Assembly: GCA_012518265.1 (NCBI GenBank)
Contig: JAAYST010000066.1
Coordinates: 1-34,042 of the forward strand
Reading direction: 5' to 3'
DNA: 34,042 nt
From: Candidatus Methanofrustulum fimipullorum
GTDB taxonomy: Archaea > Halobacteriota > Methanosarcinia > Methanosarcinales > Methanosarcinaceae
Position numbers and translations under genes: made by a program
Part shown: positions 7,844-15,676 of the stretch, one piece after another
How positions within the stretch are numbered: position 1 is the stretch's first letter
Layout: each line of letters opens with the position of its first letter
Notes under the pieces: generated by a model
Told to the model about the DNA's origin: nothing
The model's database searches: none
Seen by the model: only the letters and a program-made list of their open reading frames with translations

Positions 7844-9403
7844 ATGTCAAAATTTGCGATACAAAAACTCATAACTTTTATTCTTATTTCTGTATTATTT
7901 TTAGGAATTACCGGTGTAGCTGTAGCTGACGAATCGCCGCTTCCTACAGGTACAGAGGCGTATGATTCTTATTATCCGGAATTTGATCTCAAACTTAATG
8001 AAACAGAAATTCCAATTAATTCAGGTCTTACTGTACAGACAGATTTCGATATATGGGTTGCAGGAATACAAGTCAATATCTATAATAAAGGAGACGTATT
8101 CGGCGACGGCGGTTCCGTAGCTTTTGCCGAATATAAGGATTCAAATGTTCTTACACTCAAAAATGCAAAAATAAATGAGGGCCATCATAGATTAGATGAC
8201 AGTTCACTTAGTTTAGGCGTTGATGCGTGTATATATTCAAAAATTCCGGTCACAATTTATTTGGTCGGGGATAATTCTTTAAATACATTTTCGGATTCCG
8301 CATACGGAATTGTCGGCTCTTCCAATATTAATTTTGAAGGAGACGGAAACCTTTCAATCAAATCCGGAAAAGACGGAATTTTATCTAAATCGTCGTTGAC
8401 GTTTTCAAACGAGGGAGATATTAAAATAGATTCGGACAGATACGGAATTTATTCTGATGCCGATATGTTCTTTTTAGGAAGTGGAGATTTAAAAATAGAT
8501 TCCGAATTTGACGGGTTACACTCTGAAGGTTCCGTTACAATTAAAGGAGCAGGGGACTCCTCTATCGATTCCGAAGGAATCGGCATTTCCGGTAAAAAAG
8601 TTAATATTTCGGGCGACGGCGATTTGTTAATAAAAACTGAAAGTTTCGGTATTTTATCGGATTTAATTGATATTTCAAATAAAGGCGATGTGAAAATCGA
8701 GGGCGATGAAGATACTATCGGTATTTTTTCAAAAGGACCTGTTACGATTTCAAATGACGGAAAATTGTCAATAGACGTAGGCGGAGAAGGAATGGGTACT
8801 GAAGATTCAATTACAATTTCCGGTTCCGGCGACATATATATTGAATCGGAATATACCGGTATTTTCCTAGGTGACGACTTAAAGATTTCCGGAAAAAGCA
8901 AGGTAACTGTTGTTGTTGGCGATGATGACGACGACGATTACTACGACGATTATGACAAATACAATGATGACGATGACAAAGACAACGATGACAAAGACGA
9001 TGACGATGACGACTATAAATTTTTCGAAGAAAATGCTGTATATTTCTTTAATTCCGGAAGCAAACTTCTTTTGGAAGGAAGCGGAACTCCTTTGAAATTT
9101 GTAGCGGACGGGTCTTCTGCAGCGATTTACAACGGAAAAGATAAAACCAGCCCTGTTGGCGGAAGTCAACTTGAAAATTATAAAGTAAAAGGCTCTCCCG
9201 AGGGCAAATCGGTTGTTTATAGTATTTCCGGATCGGAAGAAAACTCCGGGTCAGAAGAAAATCTCGGTAAAATAGAATATGTGGACCCCGATACCGGTGA
9301 AACACATGAAATCGATTTAGACGATCTCCCCGGCTTCGGAATTTTTGCCGGAATTTTAAGTATTACCGCAATGGGCGCAATACTACGCCGCAAAAAATAT
9401 TAA
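7844..9403 (+). CDS. Exported beta-solenoid-like repeat protein with Asp-rich segment and PGF-CTERM-like anchor
   Basis: Cell-surface protein of 519 residues. Residues 1-29 are a signal peptide ending VAVADE. Residues 150-350 hold about ten imperfect turns of roughly 20 residues, with patterns such as GDGNLSIKS, GIxS and ITISGSGDIYIES, as expected of a right-handed beta-helix. The layout resembles the carbohydrate-binding Cthe_2159/DUF4353 group, but that is a similarity of pattern only. Residues 360-391 are almost all Asp with some Lys, Asn and Tyr, suggesting calcium binding or an acidic spacer. The last 24 residues (PGFGIFAGILSITAMGAILRRKKY split as PGF, a hydrophobic span and RRKK) look like a PGF-CTERM archaeosortase signal. 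A strong GAGGTG site precedes the ATG. It follows another surface-protein gene. Confidence 0.8.
   Translation: MSKFAIQKLITFILISVLFLGITGVAVADESPLPTGTEAYDSYYPEFDLKLNETEIPINSGLTVQTDFDIWVAGIQVNIYNKGDVFGDGGSVAFAEYKDSNVLTLKNAKINEGHHRLDDSSLSLGVDACIYSKIPVTIYLVGDNSLNTFSDSAYGIVGSSNINFEGDGNLSIKSGKDGILSKSSLTFSNEGDIKIDSDRYGIYSDADMFFLGSGDLKIDSEFDGLHSEGSVTIKGAGDSSIDSEGIGISGKKVNISGDGDLLIKTESFGILSDLIDISNKGDVKIEGDEDTIGIFSKGPVTISNDGKLSIDVGGEGMGTEDSITISGSGDIYIESEYTGIFLGDDLKISGKSKVTVVVGDDDDDDYYDDYDKYNDDDDKDNDDKDDDDDDYKFFEENAVYFFNSGSKLLLEGSGTPLKFVADGSSAAIYNGKDKTSPVGGSQLENYKVKGSPEGKSVVYSISGSEENSGSEENLGKIEYVDPDTGETHEIDLDDLPGFGIFAGILSITAMGAILRRKKY
8921..9016 (+). repeat. GAT/GAC codon run encoding the Asp-rich segment
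   Basis: Mostly GAT and GAC codons with a few AAA, AAC, AAT and TAC codons, encoding residues 360-391 of the solenoid protein. Both Asp codons are mixed, so selection for acidic residues is more likely than simple slippage. Confidence 0.7.
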
Positions 9404-9466
9404 AAATAATTAAGATAAAAAAATAAAAAACAAAAAAAATAAAAAACAGAAAGATAAAATAAAAAG

Positions 9467-9501
9467 TAGAATAAAAATATTTTTTAAATATTTTTATTCT
9501 A
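9467..9501. terminator. Bidirectional hairpin between the convergent solenoid and dapL genes
   Basis: A perfect 16-bp AT-rich inverted repeat (9467-9482 with 9486-9501, 3-base loop) lies between the two convergent stop codons. The flanks are A-rich on the left and AATT/ATTAATTC-rich on the right. Confidence 0.65.
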
Positions 9502-9553
9502 TAAATTAATTCATTAATAAATCAATCAGTTCATTAATTAATTAATTCATTAA

Positions 9554-10711
9554 TCAGAATTTTAATTTATCCATTCTTTGGACTGCTTTTTCTATAATGT
9601 CCACTTCTTTTGTCAATGCGAATCTTATATATCCTTCGCCGTAATCCCCGAATCCGTTTCCGGGTGTTGCGACAATTCCTGTTTCTTCAAGAAGGACTTT
9701 TGCAAAGCCCATTGAGTCGTATCCGCTTGGGACTTTTGCCCAAATGTAAAAGGTTGCTTTTGGCGGATTTACATCGATTCCGATTGATTTCAGTCCTTTT
9801 ACCAATACATCTCTTCTTTTCGTGTAAATTTTATTCATGTCTTCTACACAATCTTGAGATCCGCTCAGTGCTGCAATTCCCGCTCTTTGAACGGCATCGA
9901 AGACTCCGGAGTCTATGTTCGATTTAACTTTTCCAAATCCTGCAATCAAATCGGCGCCTCCGACTGCAAATCCGAGTCTCCATCCTGTCATGTTATATGT
10001 TTTTGACATTGAATAGAGTTCAATTCCCAAATCCATAGCACCGTCGATTTCTAAAAAGCTTGGGGATTTGTAGCCGTCGTAAACCATTTCACAATATGCG
10101 TTGTCGTGAATTACAACAATTCCGTTTTCTTTTGCAAACTCGACCGTTTCTTCAAAAAACTTTTTATCGGCGACAGCTGCTGTCGGATTGTTCGGATAGT
10201 TTAAAAACATGAGTTTTGCTTTTTTAAGAACGTCTTTCGGGATAGCTTCGTAATCAGGCAAAAATCCGTTTTCTTCTCTAAGCGGCATGTCGTACGGAAC
10301 GCCTTCCGCAAATTTTGTTCCGATACTGTATACGGGATACCCCGGGTTCGGACAAAGGACCACATCACCCGGATTTATAAACGCAAGAGGCACATGCGCA
10401 ACTCCTTCTTTAGATCCTATCATTGAAAGGACTTGCGTTTTCGGATTTACGTCTATGTTTTTTGTGTCTTTGCACCATTTTGCGGCAGCTTGTCTAAACG
10501 GCAAAAGCCCGCTGTATGACGGGTATCTGTGAGTTGCCGGGTCGCGTGCCGCTTCGCACAAAGCATCCACAATATGCTTCGGAGTCGGTTTGTCAGGGTC
10601 CCCAACTCCTAAATCTATGATGTCAACACCTTTGTCGATCATCGCCTGTTTTGATTCGTCAATCGATGCAAAAAGATAAGGTTTAAGCGTTTTAATTCTT
10701 TCAGAATACAT
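9554..10711 (-). CDS. dapL: LL-diaminopimelate aminotransferase-type PLP enzyme
   Basis: Fold-type I aminotransferase. DapL enzymes convert tetrahydrodipicolinate and glutamate to LL-diaminopimelate in methanogen lysine synthesis. At 385 residues the length is as expected. Visible features are GDPDKPTP at 38-45, the PLP-binding motif NYPNNPT at 171-177, HDNAYCE at 202-208 with the Asp and Tyr that contact PLP, and the Schiff-base lysine Lys237 in SMSKTYNMTGWRLG. The 'SKTYNMTGWR' form is characteristic of DapL. A GAGAGG ribosome site precedes the ATG, and a TATA-like element lies near 10774-10784 on this strand. It is divergent from the isomerase gene. A related aminotransferase role cannot be excluded without phylogeny. 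Confidence 0.85.
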   Translation of the reverse strand: MYSERIKTLKPYLFASIDESKQAMIDKGVDIIDLGVGDPDKPTPKHIVDALCEAARDPATHRYPSYSGLLPFRQAAAKWCKDTKNIDVNPKTQVLSMIGSKEGVAHVPLAFINPGDVVLCPNPGYPVYSIGTKFAEGVPYDMPLREENGFLPDYEAIPKDVLKKAKLMFLNYPNNPTAAVADKKFFEETVEFAKENGIVVIHDNAYCEMVYDGYKSPSFLEIDGAMDLGIELYSMSKTYNMTGWRLGFAVGGADLIAGFGKVKSNIDSGVFDAVQRAGIAALSGSQDCVEDMNKIYTKRRDVLVKGLKSIGIDVNPPKATFYIWAKVPSGYDSMGFAKVLLEETGIVATPGNGFGDYGEGYIRFALTKEVDIIEKAVQRMDKLKF

Positions 10712-10875
10712 AAAAGTCCTCTCATTCTCTAATTTTATTTTATTACTTGATTCTCATATTAATATCGTTTTACAGTTATAAATTAATCGACAAAATTAAT
10801 CAATAAATAAATTAATCGACAAATCGAAATAGATTTATACGAAATAAAAAAATATGAATAAAATCAACTACTTTA

Positions 10876-10886
10876 TTTATATATTG
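10876..10886 (+). promoter_or_regulatory. TATA box of the isomerase gene (leaderless start)
   Basis: TTTATATATTG lies about 25 bases before the ATG at 10904, so the transcript probably begins at or next to the start codon. No ribosome site is present, which agrees with a leaderless message. Confidence 0.55.
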
Positions 10887-10903
10887 ATTGTATATATTTA
10901 CAT

Positions 10904-11620
10904 ATGATTGGTATATCCACTACAGCATTTATTGGGGAATCGCTTGATTTTGCGCTTGAATCTATTGAATATTATGTTGATTTTGCAGAAATATTTTCTG
11001 AAGGGCGTCACGACCTTTTTGAAAATTCCTCGATACTTTCTTCATACAATTTGAAATATTCCGTCCATTCACCTACAGTTGATATAAATATTGCGTCCGT
11101 TCGTGAAAAAACAAGAATTACTTCTCTTGACATAATTTCAGACTTGGCGGATTTATGCGCAAGCTATAATATAACTACTATGGTTGTTCATCCGGGCTAT
11201 ACTTCTGAAGATTACATGTTGCCAAAAGCATATTCTTCTCTTGAAAAATCGCTTGATTTTTTAAATAAACTCTAGGAAAACACAGGTGTTTGCATATGTG
11301 TTGAAAACATGCCGAATTATTTCATGTATCTATTCCAAAACCCGAAAGATATAGATTTGAAAAATAACAATTTCGTACTCGATGTAGGTCACGCAAATAT
11401 AACCGGAAATTTATCCGAATTTCTTAAAATGAACATCGATCACTTCCATATCCATGATAATTTCGGAGAGTCGGACGACCACTTGGCAATAGGAGACGGA
11501 AATACGGACTTTTCAAAAGTATTCGACAAAATCAAGAATTCAAAAGCGCACGTAATTTTGGAAAACAAAAGTATCGAGAATGCAAAAAAGTCGCTTGATA
11601 TTATAAAATCAAAAATTTAA
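10904..11620 (+). CDS. Sugar phosphate isomerase/epimerase-like TIM-barrel protein with in-frame TAG (possible pyrrolysine)
   Basis: Xylose-isomerase-like (AP endonuclease 2 superfamily) protein of 238 residues if TAG at codon 124 (11273-11275) is read through. Before the TAG: a standard barrel start MIGISTTAF, VHSPTVD near 64 and VVHPGYTSED near 100. After it, in the same frame without a frameshift: ENTGVCICVENMPN, FVLDVGHANI and HIHDNFGESDDHLAIGDG, which carry the conserved metal-binding Glu, Asp and His residues. Both halves are needed for one fold, and the residues after the TAG look fully conserved. Either TAG encodes pyrrolysine or is otherwise read through, or the gene has a recent nonsense mutation. 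The substrate is unknown. It is divergent from dapL and probably transcribed alone. Confidence 0.75.
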
Positions 11621-11630
11621 TTATCGTTCT

Positions 11631-11678
11631 ATCATTTTACCATTTCATCATTTTACCATTTTATCATTTTACCATTTC
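11631..11678. repeat. Three 16-bp tandem repeats
   Basis: ATCATTTTACCATTTC-type units at 11631, 11647 and 11663 differ only in the last base. They fill the spacer between the isomerase stop and the next gene. Confidence 0.85.
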
Positions 11679-11715
11679 TGTGATCTATTATTTTTCTTTA
11701 TTTTGGAGTATTTTT

Positions 11716-12174
11716 ATGTCCTACTCTTTTTTAAGCTCTTTAATTTTGCCCGCAATTTGTTTAGTTTCACTAATTCCTTTGTTTTTTGCCCTTATCGTAA
11801 ACAAATCAAACGCTCATTATTTTTTAGGAAATTACAACGCTTTATCCGATAAAGAAAAGCATAATTTCGACATGGACGGATTTGTTTACTTTTTTAGAAA
11901 AATTTATGCAGTAGTCGGAGTTCTATTTTTTATAGGCGGAACAGCTCTTTATTTCACTCTCGGCTATAAGTTTTCATTTCTATGGATTGCAGTTTTAACT
12001 ATTTTTTCTCACATGGTTTTAATAATTGCAAGCCAAAAGTTTGCGCACACTTCCGATTTGAAAATGTCTGCGGGTCTTGAGACGGAATCGAAAATCTCAA
12101 AATTCATTTTAGTTTTATCCGCTTTGTTTATTGTATTTGGTACAATTGTCTTATTTTATGTAGGCGCTTTCTAA
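11716..12174 (+). CDS. Small membrane protein, DUF3784-like
   Basis: Hypothetical integral membrane protein of 152 residues. Four hydrophobic segments are visible: residues 8-28, 65-85, 90-108 and 128-150. Between the first two lies a cytoplasmic-looking stretch with GNYNALSDKEKHNFD. This resembles the 'GYNTLSKEEKxKYD' signature of DUF3784 proteins, which have no known function. The ATG at 11716 is preferred over an upstream in-frame ATG at 11680 because it has a TGGAG site at 11704-11708. It follows the isomerase gene and the 16-bp repeats; no functional link is evident. Confidence 0.7.
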   Translation: MSYSFLSSLILPAICLVSLIPLFFALIVNKSNAHYFLGNYNALSDKEKHNFDMDGFVYFFRKIYAVVGVLFFIGGTALYFTLGYKFSFLWIAVLTIFSHMVLIIASQKFAHTSDLKMSAGLETESKISKFILVLSALFIVFGTIVLFYVGAF

Positions 12175-12250
12175 CTCGTTAATAAAGTATACCCGTAAAA
12201 GTAACATATAATTTATATGTAATAAGCTCCTTATAATATGTTTACACTAT

Positions 12251-12312
12251 TAAATATCAATATTTAATCTCAATATTTTATAAATATCGTTTAATAAATA
12301 TCAATATTTAAT
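12251..12312. promoter_or_regulatory. Twin near-palindromic sites upstream of metV
   Basis: TAAATATCAATATTTAAT occurs at 12251-12268 and again, identical, at 12295-12312, 44 bases apart (about four helical turns). Each is a near-perfect palindrome centred on CA. The position, 36 to 97 bases before the metV start, suits paired operator sites. The surroundings are AT-rich, so this is tentative. Confidence 0.35.
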
Positions 12313-12347
12313 ATCTCATTTCTTTTTTATTTTCCGGGGTTTATTTT

Positions 12348-12956
12348 ATGATTTTGACAGAAAGCAAGCCGTTAGGCGAGATAATATCTAAAATAGATAA
12401 AAAATCTAATGTATTTATTATCGGCTGTAACGTCTGCGCCGCAAAAATGGGGACCGGTGGCGAGCCTGAAATAAAAGCATTAACCGATGCTTTAACGGAA
12501 CTCGGCTATAATGTAGGAGGCAGCATATTGCCAACGGCCGCTTGCAGTATCCGGTCGTATGAATCGCTCGTTGAAAGAAATGAAAATATACAAAATGCGG
12601 ACGTTGTTTTGGTGATGTCGTGCGGAAGCGGGTCTTCCGTAGTTGCGACTGTTTTAGATATTCCGGTAGTCTGTACGACAAATACGCTGTCGCTTGGTGG
12701 TCTGAGCAAAGGCGACATACACACACGCATTTGTATTATGTGCGGCGATTGCACAAGCAGTATTTACGGCGGACTCTGCCCTACCGCCGAATGTCCCAAA
12801 TCTCAATTAAACGGCCCTTGCGGCGGCTCAAAAGACGGAAAATGCGAAGTAGGAAATAAAGATTGCATTTGGGAATTAATAGAAAAACGATTCAGCGGAC
12901 AGGAAAATCTTCCGTTTGAACATTATATAACTCATAAGGATCACCGAAACGATTAA
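12348..12956 (+). CDS. metV: MetV-like methylenetetrahydrofolate reductase C-terminal domain protein
   Basis: Small Cys-rich partner of MetF. In acetogens MetV is the zinc- and iron-sulfur-containing subunit of methylene-THF reductase. This 202-residue protein has Cys27 and Cys30 in GCNVCAAKMGTGG near the N-terminus. A C-terminal cluster holds cysteines at about 129, 132, 135, 144, 149, 158, 166 and 173, including CIMCGDC and LNGPCGG, enough for metal centres. A GGGG-type site lies before the ATG. metF follows 55 bases later on the same strand, so the two are almost certainly co-transcribed and form one enzyme. Folate-linked C1 enzymes are known in Methanosarcina, which fits. The symbol follows the acetogen name. 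Confidence 0.85.
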   Translation: MILTESKPLGEIISKIDKKSNVFIIGCNVCAAKMGTGGEPEIKALTDALTELGYNVGGSILPTAACSIRSYESLVERNENIQNADVVLVMSCGSGSSVVATVLDIPVVCTTNTLSLGGLSKGDIHTRICIMCGDCTSSIYGGLCPTAECPKSQLNGPCGGSKDGKCEVGNKDCIWELIEKRFSGQENLPFEHYITHKDHRND

Positions 12957-13011
12957 TCGGTTTGACTATTTTTTATTTTTATTTTTCAGTTATAAGAGTT
13001 GATTTTAAAGG

Positions 13012-13884
13012 ATGAAATTTCGTGAAAAACTTCAATCGGGGAAGTTTGTTATAACGTGCGAAGTTCCGCCTCCGAAAGGAACGGACACATCTTATTCCAT
13101 TGAGAACGCATCGTTTATAAGAGAGTTGGCCGATGCCGTAAACGTAACCGACAATCAATGTGCTCAGCTTCATATGTCTTCCATTGCATTTTCAACTCTG
13201 CTTAAACAAAACGGCTATGAGCCGATTATGCAAATGACTTGCCGCGACCGAAATCGTATCGGAATTCAATCTGACGTTTTGGGTGCGTACGGTTTGGGCA
13301 TTCGAAATATTCTTATAATGTCCGGCGACTACCCGACTTTCGGAAATCAACCCGGCGCAAAGCCTGTTTACGATTTGGATTCCGTTCATGCATTAAATGC
13401 AATATCGTTACTTAAAAAAGGCACTTCTTTATCAGGCTCAAATATCGCGGGTCCGTTTGATATGTGTGTCGGTGCTGTTTGTAATCCTGTTCCGGAAAAA
13501 AAGTTTCAAATAATGAAATTGGAAAAAAAAGTAAAAGCAGGAGCCGAATTTATACAAACACAGGCGGTCTTTGATGTAGATATGTTTTCCGAATTCATGG
13601 ACCTAATTAGAGACAGAGGAATAGATATTCCGATATTAAGCGGAATTGTCCCTTTAAGATCTGTTGAAATGGCACGCTATATGAATCAAAACATTCCCGG
13701 AATTTCAGTTCCTCCCGAAATTATAAAACGAATGGAATACGCAGACGACCAAATCGAAGAAGGAATTGAAATTACAGCTGAAATTATAAAATGTATGAAA
13801 AACATATCAAACGGAATACACATAATGCCGATTAAATCCCACAGATGTACAAAAAACCTTCTCAGAAGAAGTAATTTTTTATAA
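13012..13884 (+). CDS. metF: 5,10-methylenetetrahydrofolate reductase
   Basis: TIM-barrel flavoprotein that reduces methylene-THF to methyl-THF, a methyl donor for methionine and related synthesis. The 290-residue protein begins like other MetF proteins, with Glu17 in ITCEVPPPKG at the place of the catalytic Glu. MQMTCRDRNRIG near 78 and LIMSGDYP near 102 are typical flavin-site segments. QTQAVFDVDMF near 182 and GIVPL near 211 match later strands. The family length is normal. The last 20 residues are basic and atypical. No good ribosome site is seen besides AAAGG immediately before the ATG, so translation may be coupled to metV. tgtA follows after 37 bases. Confidence 0.9.
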   Translation: MKFREKLQSGKFVITCEVPPPKGTDTSYSIENASFIRELADAVNVTDNQCAQLHMSSIAFSTLLKQNGYEPIMQMTCRDRNRIGIQSDVLGAYGLGIRNILIMSGDYPTFGNQPGAKPVYDLDSVHALNAISLLKKGTSLSGSNIAGPFDMCVGAVCNPVPEKKFQIMKLEKKVKAGAEFIQTQAVFDVDMFSEFMDLIRDRGIDIPILSGIVPLRSVEMARYMNQNIPGISVPPEIIKRMEYADDQIEEGIEITAEIIKCMKNISNGIHIMPIKSHRCTKNLLRRSNFL

Positions 13885-13921
13885 TGTGTTATCATTTATT
13901 TTTCTCATACGGAAACAGAAA

Positions 13922-15454
13922 ATGTCAATCTTTGAAATAATTGAAAAAGACGGGGCCGGTCGAATCGGTCGACTGAAAACGGCTCACGGAATCGTTGAAA
14001 CGCCTACTGTAATGCCTGTAATTAATCCAAATATTAATCTTATAAAACCGTCCGAAATGAGAGAATTCGGAGCGGAAATGTTGATTACGAATTCTTACAT
14101 TATTTATTCTCATGAAGATTTAAGAGAAAAAGCATTAAGTTTAGGAGTTCACGGTTTGCTGGATTTTGACGGTCCTGTCATGACCGATTCCGGTTCTTTT
14201 CAATTGTCCGTATACGGAGACATAAGAGTTTCAAATTCGGAAATAATTGATTTTCAAATGAAAATTAAAACGGATATCGGAGTCCCGTTAGACGTTCCGA
14301 CACCGCCTGACGTTTCATACGAAGTTGCGGAAAAAGAGCTTGAACTCACAAACGAAAGAATAGCCGAAGCAAGACGAATTGTTCCAAAATATTCAGATTT
14401 TATTAAATCTTCAGAATCGTGTCAAATGCTTTTGGCCGGCCCCGTTCAAGGATCGCTTTATGACGATTTGAGAGTGAAAAGCGGAAATTTTGTACGTGAG
14501 CTCGGATGTGATGTATTTCCGATAGGCGCCGTTGTTCCTTTAATGTCAAATTATCGCTATTCCGATCTCGTCGATGTTATCGTTTCTTCTAAAAAGGGAC
14601 TCGGACCTTCCGTTCCGGTTCACTTGTTCGGCGCGGGCCATCCTATGATGTTTGCACTTGCCGTTTCTCTAGGTTGCGATTTGTTTGACTCGGCTGCATA
14701 CGCTTTGTATGCAAAAAACGACAGATATATTACAGTTAACGGAACGTATCCGCTTGACAGGTTAAAACATTTGCCCTGCTCGTGTCCGATTTGTATGCAA
14801 AATACGGCCGATTCCATTAGAAAATCCGAAAACAAAGAAGAACTTTTATCTCGTCACAATCTTTACGTCACATTTGAAGAAATCAGACGAATAAAACAAG
14901 CAATATCGGAAGGCAGACTTCTTGAATTGGTCGAGCTTAGGTGCCACTCTCATCCACGAATGCTCGATGCTCTTTACGCTTTAAAAAAACATGGCGCTTG
15001 GATGGAAAAGTACGACACAGCGACCAAAAGCACATTTTTGGATTGCGGAACTTTTTCGTCTCACAGGCCTGAAGTTATACGCTTTAGAAACCGTTTGGAA
15101 AGATTTACAGTCTCGGGAACCTCAATCATTCGCTCCGGAAAAACAAGCATCGATAGAAATTTCGATAATTTGTTTTCATTTAAACCGCCGTTTGGCGCAT
15201 ATCCGTCGGAATTGGACGGAAACTATCCGTTCAACGCGGAAGTTTCTTTAAATCAAGACGAAGACGTAATAGAAACTGCGATTTCAAACACAATACATTT
15301 AATCAAACAAAACCCGGATGCGGAGTTTACATTTGTCAAAAGCAAACAACTTCGTTTTATCCCGGAGTGCTTTTTTAACGAACTTTCCGAAATTTGTAAA
15401 ATAATCGATAAAGTAGAACAGGATACCGTAAACGAGTTCGAAAACAATATTTAA
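13922..15454 (+). CDS. tgtA: Archaeal tRNA-guanine(15) transglycosylase (archaeosine pathway)
   Basis: Exchanges guanine-15 in the tRNA D-loop for preQ0, the first tRNA-bound step toward archaeosine. Catalytic residues are visible: Asp89 in MTDSGSFQLS and the Asp253/Asp256 region in GCDLFDSAAY. Zinc ligands are Cys286, Cys288 and Cys291 in PCSCPIC with His312. The 510 residues cover the catalytic barrel plus an accessory C-terminal domain. The protein is shorter than TgtA enzymes that carry a terminal PUA domain, so PUA may be missing or encoded elsewhere. The ATG at 13922 has a GGAAA site; an upstream in-frame GTG at 13886 has none. It is the third gene of the metV-metF-tgtA run. Confidence 0.93.
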   Translation: MSIFEIIEKDGAGRIGRLKTAHGIVETPTVMPVINPNINLIKPSEMREFGAEMLITNSYIIYSHEDLREKALSLGVHGLLDFDGPVMTDSGSFQLSVYGDIRVSNSEIIDFQMKIKTDIGVPLDVPTPPDVSYEVAEKELELTNERIAEARRIVPKYSDFIKSSESCQMLLAGPVQGSLYDDLRVKSGNFVRELGCDVFPIGAVVPLMSNYRYSDLVDVIVSSKKGLGPSVPVHLFGAGHPMMFALAVSLGCDLFDSAAYALYAKNDRYITVNGTYPLDRLKHLPCSCPICMQNTADSIRKSENKEELLSRHNLYVTFEEIRRIKQAISEGRLLELVELRCHSHPRMLDALYALKKHGAWMEKYDTATKSTFLDCGTFSSHRPEVIRFRNRLERFTVSGTSIIRSGKTSIDRNFDNLFSFKPPFGAYPSELDGNYPFNAEVSLNQDEDVIETAISNTIHLIKQNPDAEFTFVKSKQLRFIPECFFNELSEICKIIDKVEQDTVNEFENNI

Positions 15455-15499
15455 GTTTTAAAATAATATTTAAGTTTGAAAATAAATTTTATAATTTTT

Positions 15500-15550
15500 T
15501 TTTATAAAGGTTTTTATAATGGTTTTTATAAAGGTTTTTATAAATATTAT
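15500..15550. repeat. Tandem GGTTTTTATAA repeats in the tgtA-ubiA spacer
   Basis: Three copies of GGTTTTTATAA-type units with TA-rich joints lie within about 50 bases. Just before them, AATATTTAAGTTT is duplicated after the tgtA stop. The units resemble box A elements, so the promoter of the next gene cannot be placed precisely. The rest of 15455-15676 is AT-rich without a gene. Confidence 0.7.
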
Positions 15551-15676
15551 TGTAAAGATATCATTTTATAGAAGGCTTTATATTTAATAAATTAACTTTA
15601 GGTATCCAATATCGTTTATCGTTCAAATTCTTTTTTAACGTAATTGTTGGTTTTTAATTTAATTGGAAGGGTTATT

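Noticed and set aside
8910-9169. Met/Thr-rich and Val/Ile-rich frames over the GAT/GAC run
   Set aside because: Out-of-frame and opposite-strand readings of the Asp codon repeat inside the solenoid gene.
11309-11620. Separate short gene starting after the TAG of the isomerase
   Set aside because: The 33 bases between TAG and this ATG are in the same frame and encode the conserved ENTGVCICVE segment, so it is the second half of one protein; no ribosome site precedes the ATG.
13886-13921. Longer tgtA start at GTG 13886
   Set aside because: No ribosome site there; the ATG at 13922 has GGAAA and gives the standard N-terminus of the family.
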